From Nocardia cyriacigeorgica GUH-2 (GTDB lineage Bacteria; Actinomycetota; Actinomycetes; Mycobacteriales; Mycobacteriaceae), in NCBI RefSeq assembly GCF_000284035.1, contig NC_016887.1:1798001-1862000 (forward strand): a stretch of 64,000 nt of DNA, given 5' to 3'. The notes under the pieces were generated by a model. It had not been told where the DNA came from and did no database searches. It saw nothing but the letters and a program-made list of their open reading frames with translations. Position 1 is the stretch's first letter. Each line of letters begins with the position of its first letter. Of the stretch, positions 42,910 to 52,158 are shown piece after piece. A program made the position numbers and the translations under genes.

Positions 42910-43482
42910 ATGCCTATCGAGCCCGATGTGAAGGACTGGACCTGGGTGCTGGAGCGGCCCTGTCCGGAATGTGGATTCGACGCCACGGCGGTGTCCTATG
43001 CGGACATCCCTGATCGGGCTCGCGAGTGCGCGGCTCGGCTGCGGGACGCCTTGGGGCGCGCCGACGTCGCCGTCCGGCCGGATGAGCACACCTGGTCCGC
43101 ACTCGAATACGCCGCGCACGTGCGCGACGTCTGCCGGGTCTTCGCGTATCGGGTGGCCGTGGCCGCCGCGGCGCCCGCCATGGATCCGGGTGTGGCCGCC
43201 TTCAATCCGGCCGTCACGATGGTGGACGGGCTGCCGCAGTTCGCCAACTGGGATCAGGACGCGGCCGCACTCGCCGGGAACTACCGCGACCTGGATCCCG
43301 CGGTGCTCGGCGCGGAGCTGGCGGTGGCCGCCGATGCCGTGGCCGAGGTGATCGCGGCGGTGCCGGCCGGTGATCGCGATCGCCGGGTGCGGCGCGGCGG
43401 CGGCTCGACCTTCACCGTGGAAACGCTGGCGCAGTACTTCCTGCACGACCTCGTGCACCACGTCCACGACGTCGGCTGCTGA
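42910..43482 (+). CDS. DinB/maleylpyruvate-isomerase-like protein
   Basis: This 190-residue DinB-superfamily protein has a possible four-helix bundle with a metal-binding histidine triad (WSALEYAAHVRDVCRVF and LHDLVHHVHDVG). An N-terminal CPECGFD element could add a metal or structural site. ATG start at 42910. Such proteins may act as mycothiol-dependent or metal-dependent enzymes, but the substrate cannot be told. A KstR-type region lies downstream, belonging to adhD. Confidence 0.85.
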   Translation: MPIEPDVKDWTWVLERPCPECGFDATAVSYADIPDRARECAARLRDALGRADVAVRPDEHTWSALEYAAHVRDVCRVFAYRVAVAAAAPAMDPGVAAFNPAVTMVDGLPQFANWDQDAAALAGNYRDLDPAVLGAELAVAADAVAEVIAAVPAGDRDRRVRRGGGSTFTVETLAQYFLHDLVHHVHDVGC

Positions 43483-43498
43483 AAACGGATTCCAATAC

Positions 43499-43512
43499 TA
43501 GAACGTGTTCGC
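43499..43512. promoter_or_regulatory. Degenerate KstR-like half site
   Basis: TAGAACGTGTTCGC matches the KstR consensus except at the last position (C instead of A). It lies 55 bp upstream of the perfect site at 43554 and may be an auxiliary binding site. Confidence 0.35.
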
Positions 43513-43553
43513 GCAGCTCGCGTGTCCTCATAGATGAATTTTCCAGCACCCAC

Positions 43554-43567
43554 TAGAACGCGTTCCA
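43554..43567. promoter_or_regulatory. KstR-type operator before adhD
   Basis: TAGAACGCGTTCCA fits TNNAACNNGTTNNA and ends 54 bp upstream of the alcohol dehydrogenase start. Confidence 0.65.
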
Positions 43568-43621
43568 ATTTTCTCGTACTGTGGGTGCAGTCACATTGAA
43601 GCACGCGAGAGGTCGACAGGA

Positions 43622-44752
43622 ATGAAGACGAAGGGCGCGATCCTGTGGGGGATCGATGAGCCGTGGTCGGTGGAAGAGATCGAGATCGGCGACCCGGTCG
43701 CCGGCGAGGTGCAGATCCGCATGGAGACCGCGGGCATGTGCCATTCGGACCACCACATCGTCACCGGCGCGACGCCGATGCCGAGCTTCCCCGTCATGGG
43801 CGGCCACGAAGGCGCGGGCGTGATCACCAAACTCGGCCCCGGCGTGCCGAGCGACCTCCAGGTCGGCGACCACGTCATCCTGTCGTTCATCCCGGCCTGT
43901 GGTCGCTGTCCGGCCTGCGTCGCGGGCAATATGGCGCTGTGCGACCTCGGCGCGGGCCTGCTGCTCGGCCAGGCCATCAGCGACGGCACCTACCGCATCC
44001 AGGCCCGGGGCGAGAACGTCATCCCGATGTGCCTGCTCGGCACCTTCTCGCCGTACATGACCGTGCACCACACCTCGGTCGTCAAGATCGACCCGTCGAT
44101 TCCGTTCGAGGTCGCCTGCCTGGTCGGCTGTGGTGTGCCCACCGGCTTCGGCTCCTCCACCCACGTCGCCAATGTCATGCCTGGTGAAACGGTCGTCATC
44201 GCGGGCATCGGCGGCGTCGGCATGAGCGCCCTGCAGGGCGCGGTGCTCTCGGGCGCCTCCAAAGTCGTTGCCATCGACCCCAACCCGTGGAAGCGGGAGC
44301 AGGCGCAGAAGTTCGGCGCCACCCACACCTATGCCAGCATGGCCGAGGCCATCATGCCGCTGATGGACGCCACCGAAGGCCGGATGGCCGAGAAGGTCAT
44401 CCTCACCATGGGCGAAATGCACGGCGACTACATCGAAGAGGGCCTGATCCTCACCGCCAAGGCCGGCACGCTGGTCGTCACCTCGATGGGCCGGATGGAC
44501 GCGGGCGAGGTGAAGATGAACAGCTTCCTGCTGTCGATGCTGCAGAAGACGGTGAAGGGCTGCATCTTCGGCGGCGGCAACGCCCGCCAGGACGCCCCGC
44601 GCCTGCTCGCGCTGTACAAGTCCGGCCAGCTCAACCTGGACGACATGGTGACCCGCACCTACTCCCTGGAAGAGATCAACCAGGGCTACCAGGACATGCT
44701 GGACGGCAAGAACATCCGCGGCATCATCAAATACACCGACGCTGATCGCTGA
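43622..44752 (+). CDS. adhD: NDMA-dependent zinc alcohol dehydrogenase (AdhD-like)
   Basis: This 376-residue zinc alcohol dehydrogenase has the catalytic zinc region (GMCHSDHH, near residue 37-44; GGHEGAG), the structural zinc cysteines (CGRCPACVAGNMALC) and the NAD-binding motif GIGGVGMSALQG. It closely resembles AdhD (Rv3086) along its length as I recall it; NDMA-dependent members hold a tightly bound nicotinamide. Expression behind KstR-type boxes suggests the substrate is a sterol side-chain or terpenoid alcohol, feeding the aldehyde dehydrogenase at 6.5 kb. ATG at 43622; weak ribosome site (AGAGGTCG). Confidence 0.93.
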   Translation: MKTKGAILWGIDEPWSVEEIEIGDPVAGEVQIRMETAGMCHSDHHIVTGATPMPSFPVMGGHEGAGVITKLGPGVPSDLQVGDHVILSFIPACGRCPACVAGNMALCDLGAGLLLGQAISDGTYRIQARGENVIPMCLLGTFSPYMTVHHTSVVKIDPSIPFEVACLVGCGVPTGFGSSTHVANVMPGETVVIAGIGGVGMSALQGAVLSGASKVVAIDPNPWKREQAQKFGATHTYASMAEAIMPLMDATEGRMAEKVILTMGEMHGDYIEEGLILTAKAGTLVVTSMGRMDAGEVKMNSFLLSMLQKTVKGCIFGGGNARQDAPRLLALYKSGQLNLDDMVTRTYSLEEINQGYQDMLDGKNIRGIIKYTDADR

Positions 44753-44758
44753 GGGTTA

Positions 44759-44818
44759 CCGCTCGGCGGGTAGCGATCCGGATGACGACCAGTCCTCTGG
44801 TATCGGCTCGCCGAGCGG
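44759..44818. terminator. Long-loop hairpin between convergent genes
   Basis: CCGCTCGGCG (44759-44768) and CGCCGAGCGG (44809-44818) are perfect 10-bp arms separated by 40 bp, filling the gap between the adhD and esterase stops. The long loop makes it a weaker terminator candidate. Confidence 0.4.
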
Positions 44819-44824
44819 CCCGAT

Positions 44825-46018
44825 TCAGCCGACGCAGCGCAGAAGTGCCTCGCGTAGATTCCGGCTGCGGACGTCGTCCAGCACCGCCATGCCGAGGCGG
44901 TTCATGACGTAGCCGAAGCCGAATCCGGTGCTGGGGTCGGCGAATCCGAAGGAGCCGCCGAGGCCGGTGGTGCCGTAGGCGCGCTTGTCGGAGCCGAAGC
45001 GGAAGGCGCCGCGCGATTTGCGGAAGCCCAGATGGTAGCGGCTCTTGGTGTGCAGCACCAGATCATCGGCGGGGACATCGTCGGCGGTGTCGGCGGCGGC
45101 CAGCCGGTCCAGCACCGCGTCGTCGATGGGCAGTGCGCCGGTGCGGCCCGCGGCGGCGCCGTAGATCGAGGCCAGGGCGCGGGCCGAACCGACACCGCCG
45201 TGACTGGCCACGCCGAGGTCGAGGAATTCCCGCCGGGTGGCGCGGGCCGGGGCGCCGAAGCGCGGATTGGTCAGCGCCGCATAGGACAGGCCGCGCTTGG
45301 TGTAGACCTCGGCGCCGATGCGCAGCGGGATATCGCGTTCGTAGCGCAGGATGTCGAGGCCTTTGGTCGAGGAAAGGATGGCGACCCGGTCGAGGCTCTG
45401 TTCGGCGGGCAGGCCGATGAAGAAGTCCAGGCCCAGCGGGGTCGCGAGTTCGTCGGCGAAGAACCGGCCGATGGTGCGGCCTCGAGGGTCCACGCGGCGC
45501 AGCAGTTCGCCTTGGTAGAGGCCGAGAGTCAGCGCGTGATAACCGTGCCGGGTGCCGGGCCGCCACGCGGGTTTCTGCGCGGCCAGGATCTCGGCGAGCC
45601 CCTCGAGATCGGCCACCTGGGCGGCCTTCACGGGGCGATCGAGTCCCGACAGGCCGGCCTGATGGTCGATCAGCTGACGCACCGTGATCGCGTCCTTGCC
45701 GTTGGCCGCGAATTCGGGCCAGTACTTCGCCACCGGCTGTTCGTAATCGAGCAGACCCCGCGACACCGCCACCGCCAGCGCGAACGCCGCCATGCCCTTG
45801 GTCGAGGAGAACACCGGCACGATGGTGTCGCGCTCCCACGGCAGCACCCGTTCGCGGTCGCGGAAGCCGGCCCACAGATCCACCACCGGGCGATCGCCGT
45901 CGTAGATCGCGACGGCGGCGCCGATCTCGCCGTGCTGGGCGAAGTTGCGGCGGAAAGCGTCGGCGACGGGGCCGAAACCGGCCGCCACGTCGCCGTGGAT
46001 CGTGGGCTGCTCACTCAT
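44825..46018 (-). CDS. Serine hydrolase/esterase of beta-lactamase fold (LipE-like)
   Basis: This 397-residue class C beta-lactamase-like esterase has the SxxK nucleophile in FSSTKGM (about residue 72-75), the Tyr motif in YHALTLGLYQG and a C-terminal GLGGSFGFADPSTGFGFGYVMNRLG block typical of actinobacterial EstB/LipE proteins. No signal peptide. ATG at 46018; the frame is open to 46189 upstream, but that stretch overlaps the divergent gene's promoter. The next gene, on the other strand, is a second serine hydrolase of the same fold, so the pair may share a promoter region. Confidence 0.9.
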   Translation of the reverse strand: MSEQPTIHGDVAAGFGPVADAFRRNFAQHGEIGAAVAIYDGDRPVVDLWAGFRDRERVLPWERDTIVPVFSSTKGMAAFALAVAVSRGLLDYEQPVAKYWPEFAANGKDAITVRQLIDHQAGLSGLDRPVKAAQVADLEGLAEILAAQKPAWRPGTRHGYHALTLGLYQGELLRRVDPRGRTIGRFFADELATPLGLDFFIGLPAEQSLDRVAILSSTKGLDILRYERDIPLRIGAEVYTKRGLSYAALTNPRFGAPARATRREFLDLGVASHGGVGSARALASIYGAAAGRTGALPIDDAVLDRLAAADTADDVPADDLVLHTKSRYHLGFRKSRGAFRFGSDKRAYGTTGLGGSFGFADPSTGFGFGYVMNRLGMAVLDDVRSRNLREALLRCVG

Positions 46019-46061
46019 GGTTACTCGATGGTATCGGCGCCGGTCTCGTAGGCTCGGCTGC

Positions 46062-46895
46062 GTGCGTGCACTCGAGCAGATCAGCGATTGGCCGGTACGG
46101 CATGCGGCGGCCGCCGTGGTATTCGACGACGGGCAGACCGCCGTCGCGGGCGATACCGGCCGGGTCTTCCGCTTGGCGTCGGTGACCAAACCCCTGGCCG
46201 CCTACGCGGTGCTGATCGCGATCGAGGAAGGCGCGATCGAACTCGATCAACCCGCCGGTCCGCCGGGCTCGACGGTGCGGCACCTGCTCGCGCACACCTC
46301 CGGGCTGGCCTTCGACACCACCGATGTGATGGCCGAACCCGGGCAACGGCGCATCTACTCCAGTTCCGGCTTCGAAGTGCTGGCCGATTTCGTGGCGGAG
46401 CAGACCGGCATCGCCTTCGACGACTACCTGCGCGACGCCGTCTTCACCCCGCTCGGCATGACGTCGTCGGTGCTGGACGGATCCGCCGGTCACGCCTGCC
46501 GTTCCAGCGTGGACGATCTGCTGCGCTTCGCCGCGGAACTGCTGCATCCGCAGCTGATCTCGGCCGAGACCCACGCCGAGGCGACGACCGTCCAGTTTCC
46601 CGGCCGCAATGGTGTGCTGCCCGGCTTCGGATCTCAGCGCCCCAACGACTGGGGACTCGGATTCGAAATCCGCGATGGGAAGTCCCCGCATTGGACCGGT
46701 TCGGCGAATTCGCCGCGAACCTACGGCCATTTCGGGCAATCCGGCACATTTTTGTGGGTCGACCCGGAAGTCGGCTTGGCGTGTCTCGCCTTGAGCGACG
46801 AGAATTTCGGCGATTGGGCACGAGCGGTGTGGCCGCCGTTCAGCGATGCGGTGATCGCGGAGGCGACACGCCGAAGCAACTCGTCCGCTAAGTAA
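46062..46895 (+). CDS. Serine hydrolase of beta-lactamase fold
   Basis: This is a 277-residue beta-lactamase/PBP4*-like hydrolase with the SxxK motif in ASVTKPLAAYA (about residue 43-46), LLAHTSGL, the YxN-like element in YSSSGFEVLADF and HFGQSGTFLWVDPE near the C-terminus. GTG start at 46062. A TAGGCT -10-like sequence (46049-46054) lies 7 bp before it, so the transcript is probably leaderless. It is shorter than most family members. Likely cytoplasmic peptidase or esterase; substrate unknown. Confidence 0.9.
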   Translation: MRALEQISDWPVRHAAAAVVFDDGQTAVAGDTGRVFRLASVTKPLAAYAVLIAIEEGAIELDQPAGPPGSTVRHLLAHTSGLAFDTTDVMAEPGQRRIYSSSGFEVLADFVAEQTGIAFDDYLRDAVFTPLGMTSSVLDGSAGHACRSSVDDLLRFAAELLHPQLISAETHAEATTVQFPGRNGVLPGFGSQRPNDWGLGFEIRDGKSPHWTGSANSPRTYGHFGQSGTFLWVDPEVGLACLALSDENFGDWARAVWPPFSDAVIAEATRRSNSSAK

Positions 46896-46990
46896 CAGGT
46901 GTAACACCGGACACTCGAGTACACTCGGGCAACGCCAGTTCGACAGGCCGTTGGGGAAGACGTTCCTCGTCGAAGCTGGAGGTGTCTGTG

Positions 46991-47524
46991 GTGCGCGCAT
47001 CGAGTCAGTTCGCGGATGCGACGGCGGGTGTGGTCTACATCCACTCGTCGCCTGCCGCGCTGTGCCCGCACATCGAGTGGGCCCTCGCCTCTGCTCTCGG
47101 AGCCCCCGCCACACTGCGCTGGACCGCCCAGCCGGCCGCCGCCGGCCAACTGCGGGCAACCAGCGACTGGGTCGGCCCCGTCGGCACCGCCGCGCGCATC
47201 GCCCAAGCCCTCCGCTCCTGGCCCGTGCTGCGCTTCGAGGTCACCGAGGACCCCAGCGAAGGCGTCGACGGTGAGCGCTACAGCTTCGTCCCCACCCTCG
47301 GCCTCTGGCACGGATCCACCAGCGCCAACGGCGATGTCACCATCGGCGAGATGCGCCTGCGCGTGATGCTGCAAACCGCACGCGAACTCGACAAGTACTC
47401 CGGCTACGACCTCGCCGCCGAACTCGACCGCGCCCTCGGCACCGCCTGGGACGAAGACCTCGAGGTCTACCGCGGTGGCAGCGAAGGCGCCGAGGTCACC
47501 TGGTTGCGCCGCGACGTGGGGTAG
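46991..47524 (+). CDS. DUF3145 protein
   Basis: This 177-residue actinobacterial DUF3145 protein begins VRASSQFADATAGVVYIHSSPAALCPHIEWAL and contains FEVTEDPSEGVDGERYSF and VTIGEMRLRVML, as in the mycobacterial orthologues. Three GTGs (46982, 46988, 46991) are in frame; GGAGG at 46978-46982 favours 46988 or 46991, and I chose 46991 for the family N-terminus. It is conserved among actinobacteria, with no known function. Confidence 0.9.
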   Translation: MRASSQFADATAGVVYIHSSPAALCPHIEWALASALGAPATLRWTAQPAAAGQLRATSDWVGPVGTAARIAQALRSWPVLRFEVTEDPSEGVDGERYSFVPTLGLWHGSTSANGDVTIGEMRLRVMLQTARELDKYSGYDLAAELDRALGTAWDEDLEVYRGGSEGAEVTWLRRDVG

Positions 47525-47728
47525 GCCCTGGCGCAGAGCCGCTGCGGCGGTCGGAGCCACCCTGACGATCCCGGGTCGGAAACCGCTCGCCCGGCTGGTG
47601 ATGTGCTCCAGAGATGGGCGAATACGCGCATGTCACTCGGCACACGAATGGGTATTTCGCCCGAGGTGGGGGCTCGGGTTCGAACCATAGCGTCGGAAGC
47701 CTCGTAACCATCGGTTCAGGAGGCGACC

Positions 47729-48838
47729 ATGACCACCCAGCACATCGAGACTCTCATCATCGGGGCCGGACAGGCCGGACTGTCGACGGGCAGCGCGCTG
47801 CGGCGGCGACAGCGACCGTTCCTGATCGTCGACCGCAATGACCGCATCGGCGACAACTGGCGCTGCCATTACGATTCGCTGCGGCTGTACTCGCCGGCGA
47901 AATACGACGGGCTATCGGGCCTACCGTTCCCGTCGGCCGACCCGTGGAGCTACCCGGGTAAGGACGAGGTCGCCGACTACCTGGAGCGCTACGCGGTGCA
48001 CTGGGATCTGCCGGTACGCCTGCGCACCGGCGTCGACCGGCTCACCGCCCGCCCGGGCGGCGGATTCGTGGCACGGCTCGGTACCGACACCATCACCTGC
48101 GACAACGTCGTCATCGCGACGGGCACCTTCGGCCGCACGCCCGCCATCCCCGATTTCGCCACCGAGTTGGATCCGGCGATCACCCAACTGCATTCGAGCC
48201 GGTACCGCAGGCCGGATCAACTGGCACCCGGCCCCGTGCTGGTGGTCGGTGCGTCCCATTCCGGCACCGACATCGCCTACGAACTGGCGCGCACCCACCG
48301 AACCATCCTCTGCGGCCGCGATTGCGGGCAGATTCCGGTGCGCTGGGACACCAGCGCCATCAAGCTCGCGTTGCCGGTGCTGGTGTTCATGTGGCGGCAT
48401 GTGCTCACCCGCCGTACTCCGATCGGCCGGAAGATGATGCGGGAGATCCGCTTCCACGGCGGTCCGATGTTGCGGGTGAAGCGGTCCGATCTGGACGAGC
48501 GCGGGGTCCGCCGAATCACCGCGCGGATGCGGGGAGTTCGCAACGGGCGTCCGGAACTCGACGACGGCACGGTGCTCGACGTGCGGAACATCGTGTGGGC
48601 GACGGGGTTCCGTCAGGTGTTCGACTGGATCGACCTGCCCATTTTCGACGCGGACGGCTGGCCGAAGGAATACCGTGGCGTGGTCGCCGACGCGCCGGGC
48701 CTGTTCTTCTGCGGGTTGAGTTTCCAGTACGCGTTTTCCTCGATGGTATTTCCCGGGGTCGGCCGGGACGCGGAGTACGTGGCACGGCGGATCGCCGCGC
48801 GGGCGGAGGAACTCGCCGTGCCCGCGGCCGCCGCATGA
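47729..48838 (+). CDS. Flavin-containing monooxygenase-like oxidoreductase
   Basis: This 369-residue FAD/NADPH enzyme has the FAD motif IIGAGQAGLSTGSALRR (about 9-25), the segment GDNWRCHYDSLRLYSP, an NADPH-binding motif VVGASHSGTDIAYELA (about 170-185) and the C-terminal ATGF motif (WATGFRQ). This layout fits the flavin monooxygenase/CzcO group acting on small or lipid substrates. It has a ribosome site CAGGAGG. It precedes a TPR-LuxR regulator by 63 bp, a recurrent pairing in actinobacteria suggesting co-regulation. Substrate unknown. Confidence 0.92.
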   Translation: MTTQHIETLIIGAGQAGLSTGSALRRRQRPFLIVDRNDRIGDNWRCHYDSLRLYSPAKYDGLSGLPFPSADPWSYPGKDEVADYLERYAVHWDLPVRLRTGVDRLTARPGGGFVARLGTDTITCDNVVIATGTFGRTPAIPDFATELDPAITQLHSSRYRRPDQLAPGPVLVVGASHSGTDIAYELARTHRTILCGRDCGQIPVRWDTSAIKLALPVLVFMWRHVLTRRTPIGRKMMREIRFHGGPMLRVKRSDLDERGVRRITARMRGVRNGRPELDDGTVLDVRNIVWATGFRQVFDWIDLPIFDADGWPKEYRGVVADAPGLFFCGLSFQYAFSSMVFPGVGRDAEYVARRIAARAEELAVPAAAA

Positions 48839-48901
48839 GGCCACCGACGCGCTCCCGACACCCTCGACCAGCGCGTATCGTCCGATAACAGGTGATGCGC
48901 G

Positions 48902-50527
48902 ATGGGCGTGATCGACAGTTTGCGGCAGGCGCGTGAGGCCTACGAGCGACGCGAATGGGTGGCGGCCTTCCAGGCGCTGTCCGAGTCGGACGCCGATGCC
49001 CTGCGCGGCGATGATTTCGCGCGCCTGGCCGCCGCCGGCTACCTGACCGGCCACACCAACGACAGCATCCAGGCCATGCAGCGCGCCTACCGGATGCATC
49101 TGGACGACGGCAATCGGCTCGCCGCCGTCCGGTGCGCCTTCTGGCTGGCCCAGACCCTGCTGATGACGGGCGAATCCGCGGTGGCGGGCGGCTGGGTGGG
49201 CCGGGCGCAGCGGTTGCTCGACGAGGTGCCCGGCGATGTGGTCGAACGCGGCTACGTCCTGGTCTCGGTCATGCTCCGCCACGTCTTCGCCGGTGAGTTT
49301 CCCGCCGCGGCCGAATGCGCCGACCGGATCACCGGCTACGGGCACCGCTTCGGCGACCCGGACCTGACCGCCATGGGACTGTCGGTCCAGGGCAGGCTGA
49401 CGCTCTATCGCGGCGACGTGCGCGCGGGGCTCGCGCTGATGGACGAGGCCATGGCCTGCATCGCCGCCGGGGGCGTGTCGACGATGTTCGCCGGCCACAT
49501 CTACTGCTCGATGATCGAGGCCTGCCAGGAGATCGCCGACTTCGGCCGCGCCGAGCAATGGACGATGGCGCTGACGTCCTGGTGCGCCGACCAGCCCGGC
49601 CTGGTGCTGTTCACCGGCCAGTGCGCGGTGCATCGTGGCCAGCTGATGCGCCTGCACGGCGCCTACGACGCCGCACTGGAGGAATTCGAGCTGGCCGTGC
49701 ACCGCTACCTCGCCGCCGAGACCACCTCGGCTGCCGGGTTGGCGCTGGCCGAGCGCGGTGACGTGTTGCGCATCCGGGGCGAATTCGCCGGCGCCGAGGC
49801 CGCCTACGCCGAGGCGATCGGCTTCGGCCACGATCCGCAGCCCGGCCCGGCCCTGCTGTGGCTGGTTCGGGGCCGCGGTTCGGCGGCGGTGCGCGCGATG
49901 CGCGGGCTGCTCGCGCGCACACCGGACCCGGTGCATCGCTGCCGGGTGTTGCCTGCCGCGATCGAGGTGCTGCTGGCGGCGCGGGAGACCGACGACGCCG
50001 CCGCGCTCTGCGCCGAGCTGACCGAGATCGCCGCGAGCTCCGGATGCGCCTCGTTGCGTGCGATGGCGGCGCGGGCCGCGGGGTGTGTCGCGATCGCACA
50101 GGGCGACTGCGCCGAGGCGGTGACCCAGCTGCGTCGTGCCGTGCGTGGGTGGACTGAACTCGGGGCGCCCTATGAGACCGCACGGTGCCGGGTCGACCTC
50201 GGGCGGGGGCTGCGCGGGCTGGGGGATGAGGACTCGGCGCGCTCGGAGTTCGCCGCGGCCCGCCGCGTCTTCGCCGAACTCGGCGCCGGGCCCGCCGAGC
50301 GTGACGTCGCGGCGCTGCTGCGGCCCAGCGCGCCCGGCGGGCTGTCGGCCCGCGAAATCGAGGTGCTGCGCCTGGTGGCGATCGGCCGCAGCAACCCCGA
50401 GATCGCGGCGGCGCTCGTGCTGAGCGAGAAGACGGTGGCGCGGCACCTGTCCAATATCTTCGCCAAGCTCGACGTCACCTCGCGCACCGCCGCGGCCGCC
50501 TTCGCCTACGAGCACGACCTCGCCTGA
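48902..50527 (+). CDS. LuxR-family regulator with TPR-like domain
   Basis: This 541-residue regulator has an N-terminal helical repeat domain (TPR-like helices throughout about residues 1-465) and a C-terminal LuxR/FixJ helix-turn-helix ([49 protein letters not shown]). There is no receiver domain or nucleotide-binding P-loop, so it probably senses a ligand or partner through the repeats. It follows the FMO gene on the same strand and may control it. Confidence 0.92.
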   Translation: MGVIDSLRQAREAYERREWVAAFQALSESDADALRGDDFARLAAAGYLTGHTNDSIQAMQRAYRMHLDDGNRLAAVRCAFWLAQTLLMTGESAVAGGWVGRAQRLLDEVPGDVVERGYVLVSVMLRHVFAGEFPAAAECADRITGYGHRFGDPDLTAMGLSVQGRLTLYRGDVRAGLALMDEAMACIAAGGVSTMFAGHIYCSMIEACQEIADFGRAEQWTMALTSWCADQPGLVLFTGQCAVHRGQLMRLHGAYDAALEEFELAVHRYLAAETTSAAGLALAERGDVLRIRGEFAGAEAAYAEAIGFGHDPQPGPALLWLVRGRGSAAVRAMRGLLARTPDPVHRCRVLPAAIEVLLAARETDDAAALCAELTEIAASSGCASLRAMAARAAGCVAIAQGDCAEAVTQLRRAVRGWTELGAPYETARCRVDLGRGLRGLGDEDSARSEFAAARRVFAELGAGPAERDVAALLRPSAPGGLSAREIEVLRLVAIGRSNPEIAAALVLSEKTVARHLSNIFAKLDVTSRTAAAAFAYEHDLA

Positions 50528-50694
50528 ACTCGGCCTGCCATCGCCCCCTCATCCGGTGTCGCCGGGCGCCCTCGTTTCCCAACTACCGTCCGCGTTTGTG
50601 TAAGGTTGCCCAGGTCGTCGAGCAGTGGGGAGGTGGTCGGAATCCGAGCACGCCGTGAAGCCGGACCGGCCGGGGTCGACGCCCAGCCGAGTCC

Positions 50695-51975
50695 ATGGCC
50701 AGTCAACACACACCCCTCCTTATGACACAGAGTCTGCGCACGTTGCCCACCCGCTGGTCCCGGATAGTGCCGTGGGTCATCCCGGTGCTGCTGTCGATCG
50801 CCGTCGCTTTCTGGCTGTCGGACCAGATCTCCCGTGGCTTCATCGACCTCGAGGTGTACCGGATCGGGATCGACACCCTGCGCGACGGCGGCGATCTGTA
50901 CGGCGACCTGCCGGAAACCTCGTTCGGCATCGGCCTGCCGTTCATCTATCCGCCATTCGCGGCGCTGGCGCTGTCGCCGTTCGCGCTGCTGCCCTGGAAT
51001 GTGGCCGTGATCAGCTACTTCACGGTGTCGGTTGCCGCGCTCGCGCTGACGCTGTTCCTGGTGGCCCGGCGGATGTGGCCGCAGCAGCGTGGTCTGAGCT
51101 GGTGGGCGGCCGCGACCGCGCTGCCGCTGACGCTGCTGCTCGAGCCGACCGTCTCCACGCTGGACTTCGGCCAGGTGAACCTGATCCTGATGGGCCTGGT
51201 CGCCGCCGACTGCCTGCCGGAGAAGACCAAATGGCCGCGCGGCGTGCTCGTCGGTCTCGCCGCGGCGATCAAACTGACCCCGGCCGCGTTCGTGCTCTAC
51301 TTCCTGGTGCGCCGCGACTACAAGGCCGCGATCACCGCCGCCGCCACCGGCGCGACGGTCACCGCGCTGGCCTTCGCGGTGCTGCCGCGCGAATCGTTCG
51401 AGTACTGGTTCGGCGGCGGCAATATGTCCGGACTGTCCGGTTCGGTGTTCCACACCAACCAGTCCATCCAGGGTGTGCTGGCCCGCTTCGGCATCTCCGG
51501 TATCGCCTTCACCGCACTGTGGCTGGTGCTGGCCGCGCTGGCGTTGGCGGTGGTGTACGCGATCATGCGCAAGGTCGCCGATATCGCGCCGCTGGCGCTG
51601 TTCGCCAACGCGCTGCTGGCCGTGCTGGTGTCGCCGATCTCGTGGTCGCATCACTGGGTGTGGGTTGCGCCCGGCATGCTGATCCTGGTGGGGTACGCGG
51701 GCATGTTGCCGCGCCGGGTGTCGATCGCCTGCTATCTGGTGGCGGCCGCGGCGGCCTGGGTGTTCTACATCGCTCCGCACGAGCGAGTCCCGCAGGGCGA
51801 CGATCGCGAACTCGGCTGGTCCATCGGCCAGCACCTCGTCGGCGATGCCTACGTGTGGGCGGCATTGCTGCTGCTGGGGTGGATCGCGCTGGCCAGCCGG
51901 GCGCGGGGTGCGACGCCGGAGCCGGAGGCGGTCGCCGAGGCCGACGAGGTGGTGGTCGCGCCGACGCTGCGGTGA
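50695..51975 (+). CDS. GT87-family polyprenol-phosphate mannosyltransferase
   Basis: This 426-residue membrane protein with about 10-12 helices belongs to GT87/DUF2029, which includes PimE-type mannosyltransferases. The conserved acidic residue of the first loop is in FIDLEVYRIG, followed by YGDLPETSFGIGLPFIYPPFAALAL. Further features are STLDFGQVNLILMGLVAAD, AAIKLTPAAFVLYFL and SWSHHWVW. It likely extends a lipomannan or phosphatidylinositol-mannoside glycan with polyprenol-phosphate-mannose as donor, on the outer face of the membrane. ATG at 50695 is chosen; another at 50722 is possible. Confidence 0.92.
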   Translation: MASQHTPLLMTQSLRTLPTRWSRIVPWVIPVLLSIAVAFWLSDQISRGFIDLEVYRIGIDTLRDGGDLYGDLPETSFGIGLPFIYPPFAALALSPFALLPWNVAVISYFTVSVAALALTLFLVARRMWPQQRGLSWWAAATALPLTLLLEPTVSTLDFGQVNLILMGLVAADCLPEKTKWPRGVLVGLAAAIKLTPAAFVLYFLVRRDYKAAITAAATGATVTALAFAVLPRESFEYWFGGGNMSGLSGSVFHTNQSIQGVLARFGISGIAFTALWLVLAALALAVVYAIMRKVADIAPLALFANALLAVLVSPISWSHHWVWVAPGMLILVGYAGMLPRRVSIACYLVAAAAAWVFYIAPHERVPQGDDRELGWSIGQHLVGDAYVWAALLLLGWIALASRARGATPEPEAVAEADEVVVAPTLR

Positions 51976-52158
51976 GTTCCCGTAGCGCATCTCGGCAGCG
52001 GTGGTGGGCCGGGTCCCGCCACGTCGTATGGCCCTGGCACAGGTCTCTATGGCCTGCACCGAGTCGGTGCGGAGCGTGCCGATCGTCCGAACCGCCGCCG
52101 GGGCCGGCTCTTCGGCGTGGGTCCGAAAGTCCTGGCCGGGCGCAACTACGCTCGGCGC

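Noticed and set aside
43499..43512. Second full KstR box
   Set aside because: The last fixed base does not fit (C for A), so it is listed only as a degenerate site.
47616..47662. GGGCGAATAC / GTATTTCGCCC inverted arms after DUF3145
   Set aside because: One-base bulge and a 26-nt loop, with no T-run; too weak to call a terminator or operator.
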